A stretch of 64,000 nt of DNA from Thermohalobaculum sp039815685 (lineage in GTDB: Bacteria; Pseudomonadota; Alphaproteobacteria; Rhodobacterales; Rhodobacteraceae). The DNA lies in assembly GCA_039815685.1 (NCBI GenBank), contig JBCBYV010000020.1, positions 33,157-97,156 of the forward strand, given 5' to 3'. Positions 8,387 through 17,198 of the stretch are shown one piece after another. The notes under the pieces were generated by a model. That model was not told where the DNA came from and searched no databases. It saw nothing but the letters and a program-made list of their open reading frames with translations. A program made the translations under genes and the position numbers. Numbering within the stretch: the first letter of the stretch is position 1; each line of letters begins with the position of its first letter.

Positions 8387-9703
8387 ATGCCAGCACGAAA
8401 GCTAGACAATCACCCGCGCCGCTATGAGCTCACCAAGGAGCTCCATGCCCGCCCGTTCATGCCCATTGCCGTCCCCGGCCGCGCGCTCCTCGTCGCCTTC
8501 AAGGAGGAGCGCCACGCGCAGGACCGGGACGAGGAGGCGGACCGCGCGCATCTCCTGAGCTTCATCGAACGCCATGGCGGTCCCCATCCCGCACCGGGCG
8601 CCAGCCACCACATCGGCGATTTCGACCGCTTCATCCTGAAATGGGAGCGGCACACCGAGTTCGTGAGCTACCTCCTGGTGGAGGAAGGCGCGAGCAGCGG
8701 CTTCTTCGAGGGCACGCTCGCCGAGCACTTCCCCGAGGAATGGCTGGCCGAGGCACCGGGCAAGGTCGTCGCCGCCGTCGAGATCGAGATCGTCCAGGCG
8801 CCCGATGCCGAGGCTGCCCGTACCATGATCACGACCGGCCCCCTCGGCCGCGAGTTCAGCCGCGAAAGCCTGGCCGTGGCACAGGTGATCGACGGGGCCG
8901 CCCTCGCCATCGGCGACTTCCGCATCCATGAGGGCGATCTCAGCCGCTTCGCGCTGGTGGTGCATCAGGATGTGGGGGCCCGGCGCATCGGCCGCGCGGT
9001 GCAGCGGCTCGTGGAGATCGAGAATTACCGCATGCTCGCGATGCTCGCCCTGCCTATCGCGCGCAGCCTCTCAGGCCGGCTCAACCAGATCGACCACGAG
9101 CTGACCGCCCTCCTCGCCCGCGTGGCCGACCGGGAGGATCCGGTGACCGAACAGGCGATCCTCGACGAGCTTACCGCCCTCTCGGCGGAGATCGAGACGC
9201 TCTCCGCATCCACCGCGTTCCGCTTCGCCGCCGCCCGCGCCTATCAGGCCATCGTGCAGGAGCGCATCGACATGATGCGGGAGCAGCGGCTGATCGGCCG
9301 GCAGCTCTTCTCGGAGTTCATGCTGCGCCGCTTCGACCCCGCCATGCGTACCGTGCGTGCCGTCGAGAGCCGGCTGGAGGGGCTTGCGACACGAGCCAGC
9401 CGGACGGCGGACCTCCTCCGCACCCGGGTCGACGTGGCCCTCCAGGCGCAGAACCAGGACCTCCTGACCTCGATGGACCGCCGCGCCGCGCTCCAGCTCC
9501 GCCTGCAGGAGACGGTCGAGGGGTTCTCGGTGGTCGCGATCAGCTACTACGCCGTCAGCCTCGCGGGGTATGCGCTGAAGCCGCTCGCCGACCATTTCGG
9601 GGTCGAGAAGGACCTTCTGGTTGCGATGACCGTGCCCGTTGTCGTGCTCTGCGTCTGGTCCTTCGTCAGCCGCATCCGCCGGCGGGTGACGCAGAAGGAG
9701 TGA
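8387..9703 (+). CDS. DUF3422 family membrane-anchored protein
   Basis: The 438-residue protein opens with HPRRYELTKELHARPF, the hallmark of DUF3422. The body is soluble and helical, and two hydrophobic segments near the C-terminus (about residues 375-395 and 405-425, ending SRIRRRVTQKE) should anchor it in the inner membrane. The function is unknown; the membrane-proximal helices have a general resemblance to CorA-like proteins, but that is inference. The ATG at 8387 follows a purine-rich GGAAGGGGGGGG stretch. It is transcribed alone, convergent with the VPLPA-CTERM gene, with a shared hairpin between them. Confidence 0.85.
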   Translation: MPARKLDNHPRRYELTKELHARPFMPIAVPGRALLVAFKEERHAQDRDEEADRAHLLSFIERHGGPHPAPGASHHIGDFDRFILKWERHTEFVSYLLVEEGASSGFFEGTLAEHFPEEWLAEAPGKVVAAVEIEIVQAPDAEAARTMITTGPLGREFSRESLAVAQVIDGAALAIGDFRIHEGDLSRFALVVHQDVGARRIGRAVQRLVEIENYRMLAMLALPIARSLSGRLNQIDHELTALLARVADREDPVTEQAILDELTALSAEIETLSASTAFRFAAARAYQAIVQERIDMMREQRLIGRQLFSEFMLRRFDPAMRTVRAVESRLEGLATRASRTADLLRTRVDVALQAQNQDLLTSMDRRAALQLRLQETVEGFSVVAISYYAVSLAGYALKPLADHFGVEKDLLVAMTVPVVVLCVWSFVSRIRRRVTQKE

Positions 9704-9754
9704 AGGCGGTACAGGCTTCGCCGACCTCGTCAGTGACCTGAGCGCAGACGAAAA

Positions 9755-9772
9755 AGGGGCCCGCAGGCCCCT
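9755..9772 (-). terminator. Intrinsic terminator of the VPLPA-CTERM gene
   Basis: A perfect 7-bp stem AGGGGCC/GGCCCCT with a CGCA loop lies between two convergent genes. Read on the minus strand the stem is followed by five T residues, so it fits a rho-independent terminator for the minus-strand gene that ends at 9800. On the plus strand it is still a hairpin after DUF3422 but lacks a T-run. Confidence 0.75.
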
Positions 9773-9799
9773 CATTCATCCCCCCAGATCTAGATCCGT

Positions 9800-10342
9800 T
9801 CAGGCAGCGCGCTTGCGCACCAGAACAAGACCACCGAGCCCCGCGAGCATCAGCAGCGCGGCCGGCGGCAGCGGGATCTCGGACGTCGCGCCCGTGATGT
9901 CGAGATTGGTCACCAGCGCCGGTGACCCCGTCCCGGTCACGAAGAACCGCAACACATCGCCCGAGAAGAGCACCAGGCGCGGCACGCTCACCGTGCCCGA
10001 GCTCGGCACGAAGATCGATGTGGCATTGCTCGCATCCGCATCGTTGACGCTGAACGAAAGTGCCAGCGGATCGTCGGCGTTGTTATTCGCCGTGACCGCC
10101 GCATCCCATTCGATGATCAGGTTCGTCGTTGCCGTCAGCGTGCCGACCGTGGGCGCAGCATCGGTCCCGAAACTCTCGTTCGGCGCGGTCGACGTAAGCT
10201 CTCCGGTGCCGCTTCCGAAGGTCTGCGGGAAGGCAATCGTCTCGGTATCGCTCGCGAAAAACCCGAGCATCGTCAGCGCTGACGCGCTTCCGGGAAGCAT
10301 CATCGCCGCAACCAAAGCGGCCGTCATCACCATACGCTTCAT
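9800..10342 (-). CDS. VPLPA-CTERM sorting domain protein, secreted
   Basis: A 180-residue protein with a signal peptide (MKRMVMTAALVAAMMLPGSA) and a body rich in Thr, Ser and Asp, with few charged residues. The C-terminal signal EIPLPPAALLMLAGLGGLVL, ending RKRAA, is a PEP-CTERM-like/VPLPA-CTERM signal: proline motif, hydrophobic helix and basic tail. Such proteins are processed by an exosortase at the inner membrane and usually go to the surface or extracellular matrix; no exosortase is in this window. The start at 10342 has GAGGAG upstream and gives a proper signal peptide, unlike the longer frame. The body has no recognised fold; an adhesive or matrix role is inference. Confidence 0.8.
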   Translation of the reverse strand: MKRMVMTAALVAAMMLPGSASALTMLGFFASDTETIAFPQTFGSGTGELTSTAPNESFGTDAAPTVGTLTATTNLIIEWDAAVTANNNADDPLALSFSVNDADASNATSIFVPSSGTVSVPRLVLFSGDVLRFFVTGTGSPALVTNLDITGATSEIPLPPAALLMLAGLGGLVLVRKRAA

Positions 10343-10564
10343 TAGGCCCCACTCCTCATTTCCCCGGGCCATCCATCAGAAACACCCGGTCCGACGCAAG
10401 CGCGAGCTGGGCTGTCGGGCGGTTCTCTGAGCATTTGTGCAGCCGTGAAGCAGCAGCTGTGCGAAAACGAAACAAAGCGGTGGCGAGCCCGTGGCGAAAG
10501 ATGGCCAAAGCGGGTTCGTCGATTGGCTGCCATGTGACGGTGGTTGGGCGAAAAAACGTAATGA

Positions 10565-11593
10565 TCACAATAGCGAATCAAAAAAGAGCGCCCCGGCCAG
10601 CGCCATGCCGCCGAAGCGCGTCTCCCGGAACAGGAGGAGGCAGCGGGCAGGGTCGGCGATGTCGAGCCGGCGGATCTGGGAGGCCATGTGGAGCGTCAGC
10701 CCGAAGGCCCCGACATAGCCGACAAGGCCGCCTCCTGCGGCCCAGACCGCGCCCGCCGCAAGCATGCCCGTCGCCAGCGTGAAGCCCCAGAGCCAGTCGG
10801 CCGTCCGCTCGCCGAAGAGCCGCGCGGTGGACTTCACGCCGATCAGCGCATCGTCCTCCCGGTCCTGATGCGCGTAGATCGTGTCATAGTGCAGCGTCCA
10901 GGCGATCCCGGCGGCGTAGAGCAGCAGGGGTGCCAGCGCGACGCTGCCGGTATGCGCGGCCCAGAGCAGCAGCGCCCCCCAGTTGAACGCGATGCCGAGG
11001 AAGACCTGCGGCCACCAGGTGAAGCGCTTGGCGAAGGGATAGACCGCCACCGGCAGCAGCGACAGCACACCGAGCCAGATGGCGGTCGTGTTGAAGGTCA
11101 GCAGGATCAGGAAGGCCATCAGCGCCTGCGCCACCAGCCAGATCAACGCCCCTCTCGGCGTGACATCGCCCGCGGGCAGCGGCCGGTTCGCCGTGCGCTC
11201 CACGCTGCCATCGATCTTGCGATCCTGCAGATCGTTCCAGGTACAGCCCGCCCCGCGCATCAGGAACGCGCCGATGCCCGAGCCCAGGATCAGCCACAGA
11301 TCCATGAGCTGCCAGCCCGTGGCCCCGGCCGCCAGGAAGATCGCCCAGAGGCAGGGCAGCCATAAGAGCCAGGTCCCGATCGGCCGGTCCGCTCGGCTCA
11401 GGCGCAGATAGGGCTGGGCGTCATAGGGCGCGTAGGCATCGACCCAGCTATCGGCCACCGCATCCGCGATCCGGGCGCGCCGGTCGTCTCGGCTCCGCCG
11501 CGCACTCTTGCGGCTGGACGGCTTGGCTGCCTTCTCCGGCGGCATCGCCGGGGCGTCGGTTTCGGGCTGGTTCTGCGGCGTGCTGTCGGTCAT
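10565..11593 (-). CDS. ubiA: 4-hydroxybenzoate octaprenyltransferase
   Basis: Inner-membrane prenyltransferase that joins a polyprenyl chain to 4-hydroxybenzoate in ubiquinone synthesis. The two aspartate-rich motifs of the family are present: NDLQDRKIDGSVERT after the second helix, and DTIYAHQDREDDALIG in the middle. Seven to nine hydrophobic helices follow an unusual ~45-residue hydrophilic N-terminal extension (MTDSTPQNQPETDAP). The ATG at 11593 is an estimate, since no good ribosome site precedes it; starts at 11605 or 11545 are also open. The rsmE gene begins only 10 bases away on the opposite strand. Confidence 0.9.
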   Translation of the reverse strand: MTDSTPQNQPETDAPAMPPEKAAKPSSRKSARRSRDDRRARIADAVADSWVDAYAPYDAQPYLRLSRADRPIGTWLLWLPCLWAIFLAAGATGWQLMDLWLILGSGIGAFLMRGAGCTWNDLQDRKIDGSVERTANRPLPAGDVTPRGALIWLVAQALMAFLILLTFNTTAIWLGVLSLLPVAVYPFAKRFTWWPQVFLGIAFNWGALLLWAAHTGSVALAPLLLYAAGIAWTLHYDTIYAHQDREDDALIGVKSTARLFGERTADWLWGFTLATGMLAAGAVWAAGGGLVGYVGAFGLTLHMASQIRRLDIADPARCLLLFRETRFGGMALAGALFFDSLL

Positions 11594-11603
11594 GGAGGGG
11601 TGC

Positions 11604-12332
11604 ATGCCACAGGACCGGCCGAAAATCAGGCTCCATCTCGACGCGCCGCTCGCCCCAGGCACGGATGTGACCCTCTCGCGCGATCAGGCCAACTATCTCG
11701 GCGCCGTCATGCGGCTTCCCACGGGCGCCCGGCTCCTCGTCTTCAACGGCCGGGATGGTGAGTGGGTTGCCGAGGCCACGGCCCTTACCAAGCGCACCGG
11801 CACCCTCCGGCTGCTCGAGCGCACGCGCCCGCCCGCGCCGCCGCCCGACCTCTGGCTCCTCTTCGCCCCGGTCAAGAAGGCACGCACCGACTTCATCGTG
11901 GAGAAGGCCTGCGAGCTCGGCTGCCGGCGCGTCCTCCCCACCCTCACCGCCTACACCAATGCCGAACGGGTGCGGACCGACCGCCTCCGCGCACATATGA
12001 TCGAGGCGGCGGAGCAATGCGGGCTCGTCTGGGTGCCGGAGGTGGAGGAGCCCGAACGCCTCGCCACCCGTCTCGACAGCTGGCCCGCAGACCGCCGCCT
12101 CCTCTTCTGCAATGAGCGTGGCGGCGCATCGGCCGCCTCGGCGCTAACGACCGTCGACCCCGGCCCCTGGGCCATCGTCATCGGCCCGGAAGGCGGGTTT
12201 TCGGAGGAGGAGGCGGACCGCCTCGCCCGCCACCCCGGCGCGCTTGCCGTAAGCCTCGGCCCCCGCATCCTCCGCGCCGACACCGCCGCCGTCGCCGCCA
12301 TCACCCTCTGGCAGGCGGCCCTCGGCGACTAG
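11604..12332 (+). CDS. rsmE: 16S rRNA (uracil1498-N3)-methyltransferase
   Basis: SPOUT-class RNA methyltransferase that modifies U1498 of 16S rRNA. The 242-residue protein has an N-terminal PUA-like RNA-binding part (RDQANYLGAVMRL), the segment FAPVKKARTDFIVEKACELG, and the SAM-binding knot with VIGPEGGFSEEE and a following LGPRILRADTAAVAA. The ATG at 11604 has GGAGGGG 4 bases upstream and is preferred over the longer frame. It is divergent from ubiA with almost no space between starts and convergent with the membrane protein at 12351. Confidence 0.93.
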   Translation: MPQDRPKIRLHLDAPLAPGTDVTLSRDQANYLGAVMRLPTGARLLVFNGRDGEWVAEATALTKRTGTLRLLERTRPPAPPPDLWLLFAPVKKARTDFIVEKACELGCRRVLPTLTAYTNAERVRTDRLRAHMIEAAEQCGLVWVPEVEEPERLATRLDSWPADRRLLFCNERGGASAASALTTVDPGPWAIVIGPEGGFSEEEADRLARHPGALAVSLGPRILRADTAAVAAITLWQAALGD

Positions 12333-12350
12333 ACCTGAGCCGACCGTTCC

Positions 12351-12788
12351 TCAGAGCCGTGCGACGAAGCGGATGATGGCAAAGGCGATCACGCCGAAAA
12401 GCGCGCCGAGCCCGATCGCGAGCCCCACGCCGCCACCGCCCAGCCCCGCCAGCGCGGCCGAGGCGGCGGCACAGAGCACTGCCCCCGTCAACAGCCAGGT
12501 GGCCATGCCCCGCTGGCGCAGCAGGCTGAGCAGGATCACACCGGGCACGACCGCTGAGGGCATCAGGCTCGCGGCATAGAGACCGAAGACCGCCATGGCG
12601 TTTTCTGCCACGGCGAAGACCCCGATGCGCGTCGCCTCCGTAAACCCGCCGATGACGAAGGCAATGCCGCCTGCCAGAACTGTCAGGATGACAGGCGCCA
12701 GGATCACGCCAATGGCGATGCGAAGCCAGGGCCAACGCCCCGGATCCTGCCCGGGACCTTGCCCAGGAGACCCCCCTTCGCCACTCAT
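12351..12788 (-). CDS. Hypothetical four-helix membrane protein
   Basis: A 145-residue protein with a Gly/Pro-rich hydrophilic N-terminus (MSGEGGSPGQGPGQDPG) and four predicted membrane helices: IAIGVILAPVILTVLAGGI, AVFGLYAASLMPSAVV, ATWLLTGAVLCAAASAAL and GLAIGLGALFGVIAFAII, ending FVARL. No family is recognised. The start could be ATG 12788 or GTG 12809; neither has a clear ribosome site. It is convergent with rsmE (18 bases between stops) and divergent from the glutaryl-CoA dehydrogenase gene. The clear helical pattern supports a real gene. Confidence 0.6.
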   Translation of the reverse strand: MSGEGGSPGQGPGQDPGRWPWLRIAIGVILAPVILTVLAGGIAFVIGGFTEATRIGVFAVAENAMAVFGLYAASLMPSAVVPGVILLSLLRQRGMATWLLTGAVLCAAASAALAGLGGGGVGLAIGLGALFGVIAFAIIRFVARL

Positions 12789-12945
12789 GCCGTTCGCATC
12801 GACACCCACAACGCCGCCCCGGTCCCCACGCCTCTTCGTCGCCTTATGATATCGCGGGTCGATGCGTTAACAATCTACAGGTGATTATGTGCCGCTATGG
12901 GCCAGCTCGTGCCGTCGCGTGGGAATGCGCGACCCGCGGTCGCCG

Positions 12946-12992
12946 TTGGCATCACGGGTGGCTCGGCGTACATAGACGCCAACCAATGCCAA
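12946..12992 (+). promoter_or_regulatory. Candidate promoter and inverted repeat upstream of gcdH
   Basis: TTGGCA (12946-12951) and TACATA (12969-12974) are spaced by 17 bases and could be a sigma70-type promoter, although the -10 is weak. The same TTGGCAT reappears as ATGCCAA at 12986-12992, giving an inverted repeat with a 33-base spacer that ends just before the AAGGAGG of gcdH. It could be an operator or a leader hairpin. Confidence 0.3.
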
Positions 12993-13005
12993 GGAGGATG
13001 CCCGG

Positions 13006-14244
13006 ATGAACGAACAAGCGCCACTCCGACCGGCTGATTCTAGCGCCAAGGCCGTGCCGTCCGAGAAGCCGCGGTTCCAGTGGGACGATCCGTTCCTGAT
13101 CGAGGACCAGCTCGCCGAGGACGAGCGCATGGTGCGCGACACCGCCGCCGCCTATGCCGCCGAGAAGCTCGCGCCCCGCGCCATCGGCGCCTTCGCCGAC
13201 GAGACGGTCGAGCCCGGGATCTTCCGCGAGATGGGCGAACTCGGCCTCCTCGGCGTGACGATCCCCGAGGAATACGGCGGCGTCGGCGCGGGTTACGTCT
13301 CCTACGGCCTCGTCGCGCGCGAGATCGAGCGCATCGACAGCGGCTACCGCTCCATGCTCTCCGTCCAGTCCTCGCTCGTGATGTACCCCATCCACGCCTA
13401 CGGCACGGAAGAGCAGCGCCAGAAGTTCCTCCCCAAACTCGCCACCGGCGAGTGGATCGGCTGTTTCGGCCTGACAGAGCCCGATGCAGGCTCCGACCCC
13501 GCCGGCATGAAGACCCGCGCGGTCAAGACCGAGGGCGGCTACCGGCTCACCGGCGCCAAGATGTGGATCTCCAACAGCCCCATCGCGGACGTCTTCGTGA
13601 TCTGGGCCAAGTCCGAGGCGCATGGCGGCGCCATCAAGGGCTTCGTGCTCGAGAAGGGCATGAAGGGCCTCTCCGCGCCCAAGATCGAGGGCAAGCTCAG
13701 CCTCCGCGCCTCCGTCACCGGTGAGATCGTGATGGACGGGGTCGAGGTCGGCGAGGACGCGCTTCTCCCCAATGTCGAAGGCCTCAAGGGCCCCTTCGGC
13801 TGCCTCAACCGTGCGCGCTACGGCATCGCCTGGGGCACGATGGGCGCGGCCGAGTTCTGCTGGCACGCCGCCCGGCAATATGGCATCGACCGCACGCAAT
13901 TCGGCAAGCCCATCGCCCAGACCCAGCTCTTCCAGAAGAAGCTCGCGGACATGCAGACCGAGATCGCCCTCGGCCTCCAGGGCGCGCTTCGCGTCGGCCG
14001 GCTGATGGACGAGGGCCGCATGGCGCCCGAGATGATCTCCATCGTGAAGCGCAACAATTGCGGCAAGGCGCTCGACGTCGCCCGCATGGCGCGCGACATG
14101 CACGGCGGCAATGGCATCGCGGGCGAGTACCAGGTGATGCGCCACATGGTGAACCTCGAGACCGTGAACACCTACGAGGGCACGCACGACATCCACGCCC
14201 TCATCCTCGGCCGCGCCCAAACCGGCCTGCAGGCCTTCTTCTGA
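13006..14244 (+). CDS. gcdH: Glutaryl-CoA dehydrogenase
   Basis: FAD-dependent acyl-CoA dehydrogenase that oxidises and decarboxylates glutaryl-CoA to crotonyl-CoA in lysine, hydroxylysine and tryptophan breakdown. The 412-residue protein has the flavin/substrate motifs CFGLTEPDAGSDPAGM and WISNSPIADVF and the glutaryl-CoA-type C-terminus NTYEGTHDIHALILGRAQTG, whose Glu (~391) is the catalytic base. AAGGAGG precedes the ATG at 13006. Electrons would go through ETF to the ETF:ubiquinone oxidoreductase encoded at 5674. The following DUF3616 gene starts 16 bases later and is probably co-transcribed. Confidence 0.93.
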   Translation: MNEQAPLRPADSSAKAVPSEKPRFQWDDPFLIEDQLAEDERMVRDTAAAYAAEKLAPRAIGAFADETVEPGIFREMGELGLLGVTIPEEYGGVGAGYVSYGLVAREIERIDSGYRSMLSVQSSLVMYPIHAYGTEEQRQKFLPKLATGEWIGCFGLTEPDAGSDPAGMKTRAVKTEGGYRLTGAKMWISNSPIADVFVIWAKSEAHGGAIKGFVLEKGMKGLSAPKIEGKLSLRASVTGEIVMDGVEVGEDALLPNVEGLKGPFGCLNRARYGIAWGTMGAAEFCWHAARQYGIDRTQFGKPIAQTQLFQKKLADMQTEIALGLQGALRVGRLMDEGRMAPEMISIVKRNNCGKALDVARMARDMHGGNGIAGEYQVMRHMVNLETVNTYEGTHDIHALILGRAQTGLQAFF

Positions 14245-14260
14245 AGGCCGACGCCCGGCA

Positions 14261-15367
14261 ATGACCGGATCGGTCATCGGCAATGTGACCCTGGTGTTCG
14301 AGGACCCGGATCTCCTCGAACATGTCAACGATCCGACCGAGCGGGATATCTCGGCGGCGGCGCGGGCGGGCGACACGCTCTTTCTCAGCTGCGATGAGAC
14401 CGCGGGGGTCGAGCGGCTGCGACCAGTGGGGGAAGGGCGCTGGGGCGCTCATACCCACATCAATTTCGGCGAGTTCTTCGACCTACCCGAGGGGCCGGGC
14501 GGGGAGATGGATATCGAGGGGCTCGAAACCGCCGACGGGCCGGACGGCCCCTGGCTCTGGGTTGCCGGCTCCCACGCCCTCAAGCGCCGCAAGCCGAAGC
14601 GCGAGGAGCATGACGCCGACAAGGCCCTCCGCCGCATGGGCAAGCTCAAGCGCGATCCCAACCGCTTCTTCCTCGGCCGCCTGCCGCTCAGGCGCGACAC
14701 CGATGGCGGCCTCACCCCCGTCGCCGAGGACGGCGCCCGCCGCGCGGCCAGCCTGCCGCTCGACGAGGATCAGAGCGTGCTGGTGGAGATGCTGGCCGGC
14801 GACCCGCTCCTCGGCCCCTTCATGGAACTGCCCGCCAAGGAGAACGGCTTCGATATCGAGGGGCTGGCGGCGACCGGGACCCGCGTCTGGCTCGGCCTCC
14901 GCGGCCCCGTCATCCTCGGGCATGCCGTCGTCATCGAGCTCGTCCTCGATCCCGGACCGGACGGCACCTTGCTGTTTGGCGAGGTCGAGGAAGGGCGCGG
15001 CTACGCCAAGCATCTCCTGCCGCTCCGGGGCCCCGGCCTTCGCGACCTCCGCCGAATTGGTGACGATATCCTCTGCCTCACCGGCCCCACCCTCGACGCC
15101 GCAGGCCCCGCGCATGTCTGCCGCTGGCGGGGCGCGCTCACGGCCGAAGGCTCGGGCGTCGTCGGCGAGGACGCCATCGAGCACCTGATCGACCTGCCCA
15201 TGCAGGCTGATGGCGACAAGGCCGAGGGGCTGGCCCGCTGGAGGGAAGCCGGCCCCGACGCCTGGCTCGTGGTGCATGACGATCCGGTGCCGGCGCGGCT
15301 CGATCTCCGAGAGCGGACGCTGAAAGCGGATGTTATCCGTCTCCCGGGTACAGGTGACGGTGGCTGA
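14261..15367 (+). CDS. DUF3616 domain-containing protein
   Basis: A 368-residue protein of beta-propeller-like composition with repeated short strand patterns: GDTLFLSCDETAGVERL, MDIEGLETADGPDGPWLWVAGSHA, FDIEGLAATGTRVWLGLRGPV. The DIEGLE/DIEGLA repeats and the SHA motif fit DUF3616, a family with no settled function. No signal peptide or membrane helix is seen, so it is probably cytoplasmic. It follows gcdH by 16 bases. The dehydrogenase context does not by itself reveal its role. Confidence 0.8.
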   Translation: MTGSVIGNVTLVFEDPDLLEHVNDPTERDISAAARAGDTLFLSCDETAGVERLRPVGEGRWGAHTHINFGEFFDLPEGPGGEMDIEGLETADGPDGPWLWVAGSHALKRRKPKREEHDADKALRRMGKLKRDPNRFFLGRLPLRRDTDGGLTPVAEDGARRAASLPLDEDQSVLVEMLAGDPLLGPFMELPAKENGFDIEGLAATGTRVWLGLRGPVILGHAVVIELVLDPGPDGTLLFGEVEEGRGYAKHLLPLRGPGLRDLRRIGDDILCLTGPTLDAAGPAHVCRWRGALTAEGSGVVGEDAIEHLIDLPMQADGDKAEGLARWREAGPDAWLVVHDDPVPARLDLRERTLKADVIRLPGTGDGG

Positions 15368-15479
15368 GCCAGTCGCGCCGATCCTCAGCGCATGAAGGCG
15401 AGGCGCGAAACCGAACGGCCTTGCACGGCTGCGGCGGAATGTGAGATGCGCAAGGCGGGCAATCCGGGGGCTGCCGCAT

Positions 15480-16646
15480 ATGGACGACACGGGTCGCGGT
15501 GATCTCTCGCCTGCTGTGACCGAGGCTGCAATGCCGTTTGCAGCCATCCAGGTGAGCACGCCGATCAGCATCGTGGTCCCGACCTTTCGCGAGGTCGAGA
15601 ACGCGCCCCTGCTCCTCGACCGGCTGGCGGCATTCCGCGACGACCACGACCTCGATCTCGAAGTGCTGTTCATGGATGATGACAGCCGGGACGGTATCGT
15701 CGAAGCGGTCGCGTCGAAGGGCCATGACTGGGCCCGGGTCGTCGTGCGGACCGAGAATAGGGGGCTCAGCCCGGCGGTGATCGACGGTCTCGAGACGGCG
15801 CGCCACCCGGTCGTCGTCGTCATGGACTGCGACATGAGCCACCCGCCGGAGGCCATTCCGCACATGATGCTGGCGCTCTCGTCGGGTCAGCAGATGGTCA
15901 TAGGCTCCCGCTATGTGCCGGGCGGGTCCACGGATGACGATTGGGGCCTCTTTCGCTATCTCAACAGCCTGGTGGCCACGCTGCTGGCGCGGCCGCTCAC
16001 ATCGGTGAAGGATCCTATGTCGGGTTTCTTCGCGTTGCGCCGCACGGACTTCCAGCGCGCGGACGAGCTCAACCCGGTGGGCTACAAGATCGGGCTCGAG
16101 CTCATTGTCAAATGCCGCTTCGGCAATGTTGGCGAAGTCCCTATCCACTTCACCGACCGTGTCCATGGTGAGAGCAAGCTAACACTCAAAGAGCAGCTCA
16201 AATACATACGCCACCTTCGCCGCCTCTACATTTATCGCTTTGGCACGGCGATGGATTTTCTACAGTTCCTGGTAGTCGGCGCCTCGGGCACGATCGTGAA
16301 CCTCGCCGTGCTCTCCTTGCTGCAATATGCAGGCTCGGCGGAACAGGTCGCCCTTGCCGGCGGTATCGGCGTCAGCCTCGTGACCAACTTCCTGCTGAAC
16401 CGCCGCTTCACCTTTTCCTACGCCCGCAACCGCAACCCGTGGAAACAGTTCACCGGTTTCGTCACCGCATCGGCCGTCGGCATGTTCGTCAACTTCACGG
16501 TCGCAGCGTGGCTCAACGCGACCCTTCTGGCGGATCAACCCTTCGGCCTGCAGCTCTCCGCGGTCTGCGGTATCGCTGCGGGGATGTTCTTCAACTTCAT
16601 CGGCAACCGCTACATCGTCTTCCGCAAGCGCTACATAAAGCGCTGA
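15480..16646 (+). CDS. GT2 glycosyltransferase fused to GtrA-like membrane domain
   Basis: The N-terminal half is a family 2 glycosyltransferase of the polyprenyl-phosphate mannose/glucose synthase type: ISIVVPTFREVENAPLL, the metal-binding VMDCDMSHPPE, SRYVPGGS and VHGESKL. The C-terminal ~130 residues form a GtrA-like domain with four hydrophobic helices (from FLQFLVVGASGTIVNLAV to FFNFIGNRYIVFRKRY). It probably makes a lipid-linked sugar and helps flip it across the inner membrane. The start is uncertain: ATG 15480 is used, but ATG 15531 with GAGG upstream is also plausible. The gene is convergent with the DUF2147 gene. Confidence 0.88.
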   Translation: MDDTGRGDLSPAVTEAAMPFAAIQVSTPISIVVPTFREVENAPLLLDRLAAFRDDHDLDLEVLFMDDDSRDGIVEAVASKGHDWARVVVRTENRGLSPAVIDGLETARHPVVVVMDCDMSHPPEAIPHMMLALSSGQQMVIGSRYVPGGSTDDDWGLFRYLNSLVATLLARPLTSVKDPMSGFFALRRTDFQRADELNPVGYKIGLELIVKCRFGNVGEVPIHFTDRVHGESKLTLKEQLKYIRHLRRLYIYRFGTAMDFLQFLVVGASGTIVNLAVLSLLQYAGSAEQVALAGGIGVSLVTNFLLNRRFTFSYARNRNPWKQFTGFVTASAVGMFVNFTVAAWLNATLLADQPFGLQLSAVCGIAAGMFFNFIGNRYIVFRKRYIKR

Positions 16647-16656
16647 TATCGAAGGG

Positions 16657-17088
16657 CTATTCGACGCGCGCCCAGTCCTGCCCGCGGCAGATCAGACCGC
16701 CCAGGACACAGCCCGAGAGCTCGAGCGTATCCGCGCTCTTAAGCTCCATCTTGCCCGAATAGGTCTTGTCGTCGTCCGGCGCCCAGACCTTTCCGCCGTC
16801 CCACGCATTCTCCCCATCGGGCTCCATATCCCACAGGATTCGGCGACCGATGTTGCCCTCATCCGCGCCGCCGAAGGCGCCCGCGATCGTGCCACACAGG
16901 GTGTCTGCACCGTTTTCGCAAGGCGCCACAGTGACATGCAGGTACCGCCCGTCATCCTTCGCTTCGGTCTTCCAGGTGCCGAGCGCGCCATCGGCCAGAG
17001 CGCCCGAGGCCATCAGCGTCATCACCACCGCCGACGTCAGTGCGAAAAGCCGTGAGCGCAGTACTGCATGCAAGAAGCGGTTGTTCAT
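16657..17088 (-). CDS. DUF2147 family secreted protein
   Basis: A 143-residue protein with a signal peptide (basic start, LFALTSAVVMTLMASGALA) and a DUF2147 body: ALGTWKTEAKDDGRYLHVTV, then CENG..LCGTI, and a C-terminal KTYSGKMELKS..LELSGCVLGGLICRGQDW. Four conserved cysteines probably form disulphides in the periplasm. The family is a small lipocalin-like beta barrel of unknown ligand. Stop codons of this gene and the glycosyltransferase are about 10 bases apart, so the two are convergent. Confidence 0.85.
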   Translation of the reverse strand: MNNRFLHAVLRSRLFALTSAVVMTLMASGALADGALGTWKTEAKDDGRYLHVTVAPCENGADTLCGTIAGAFGGADEGNIGRRILWDMEPDGENAWDGGKVWAPDDDKTYSGKMELKSADTLELSGCVLGGLICRGQDWARVE

Positions 17089-17198
17089 ATTATCCTCTCC
17101 CTTTGTTTTCTCGAGCCGAAAAGCATCTTGACGCTTAAGTCAATCGAGACGCCGCGTTGGCTTTTTGTACTCGGCCTTGTCCGCATGCCGAGTATCTC

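Noticed and set aside
12333..12350. Terminator between rsmE and the membrane protein gene
   Set aside because: Only CTGAG/CTCAG can pair around a long loop and there is no T-run.
14483..15865. 460-residue minus-strand frame across DUF3616 and the glycosyltransferase start
   Set aside because: It crosses two well-supported plus-strand genes and shows no family pattern or signal peptide.
17128..17143. TTGAC-GCTTAA-GTCAA inverted repeat as an operator before DUF2147
   Set aside because: Arms are only 5 bp, there is no second copy, and no nearby regulator gene supports it; it may be chance.
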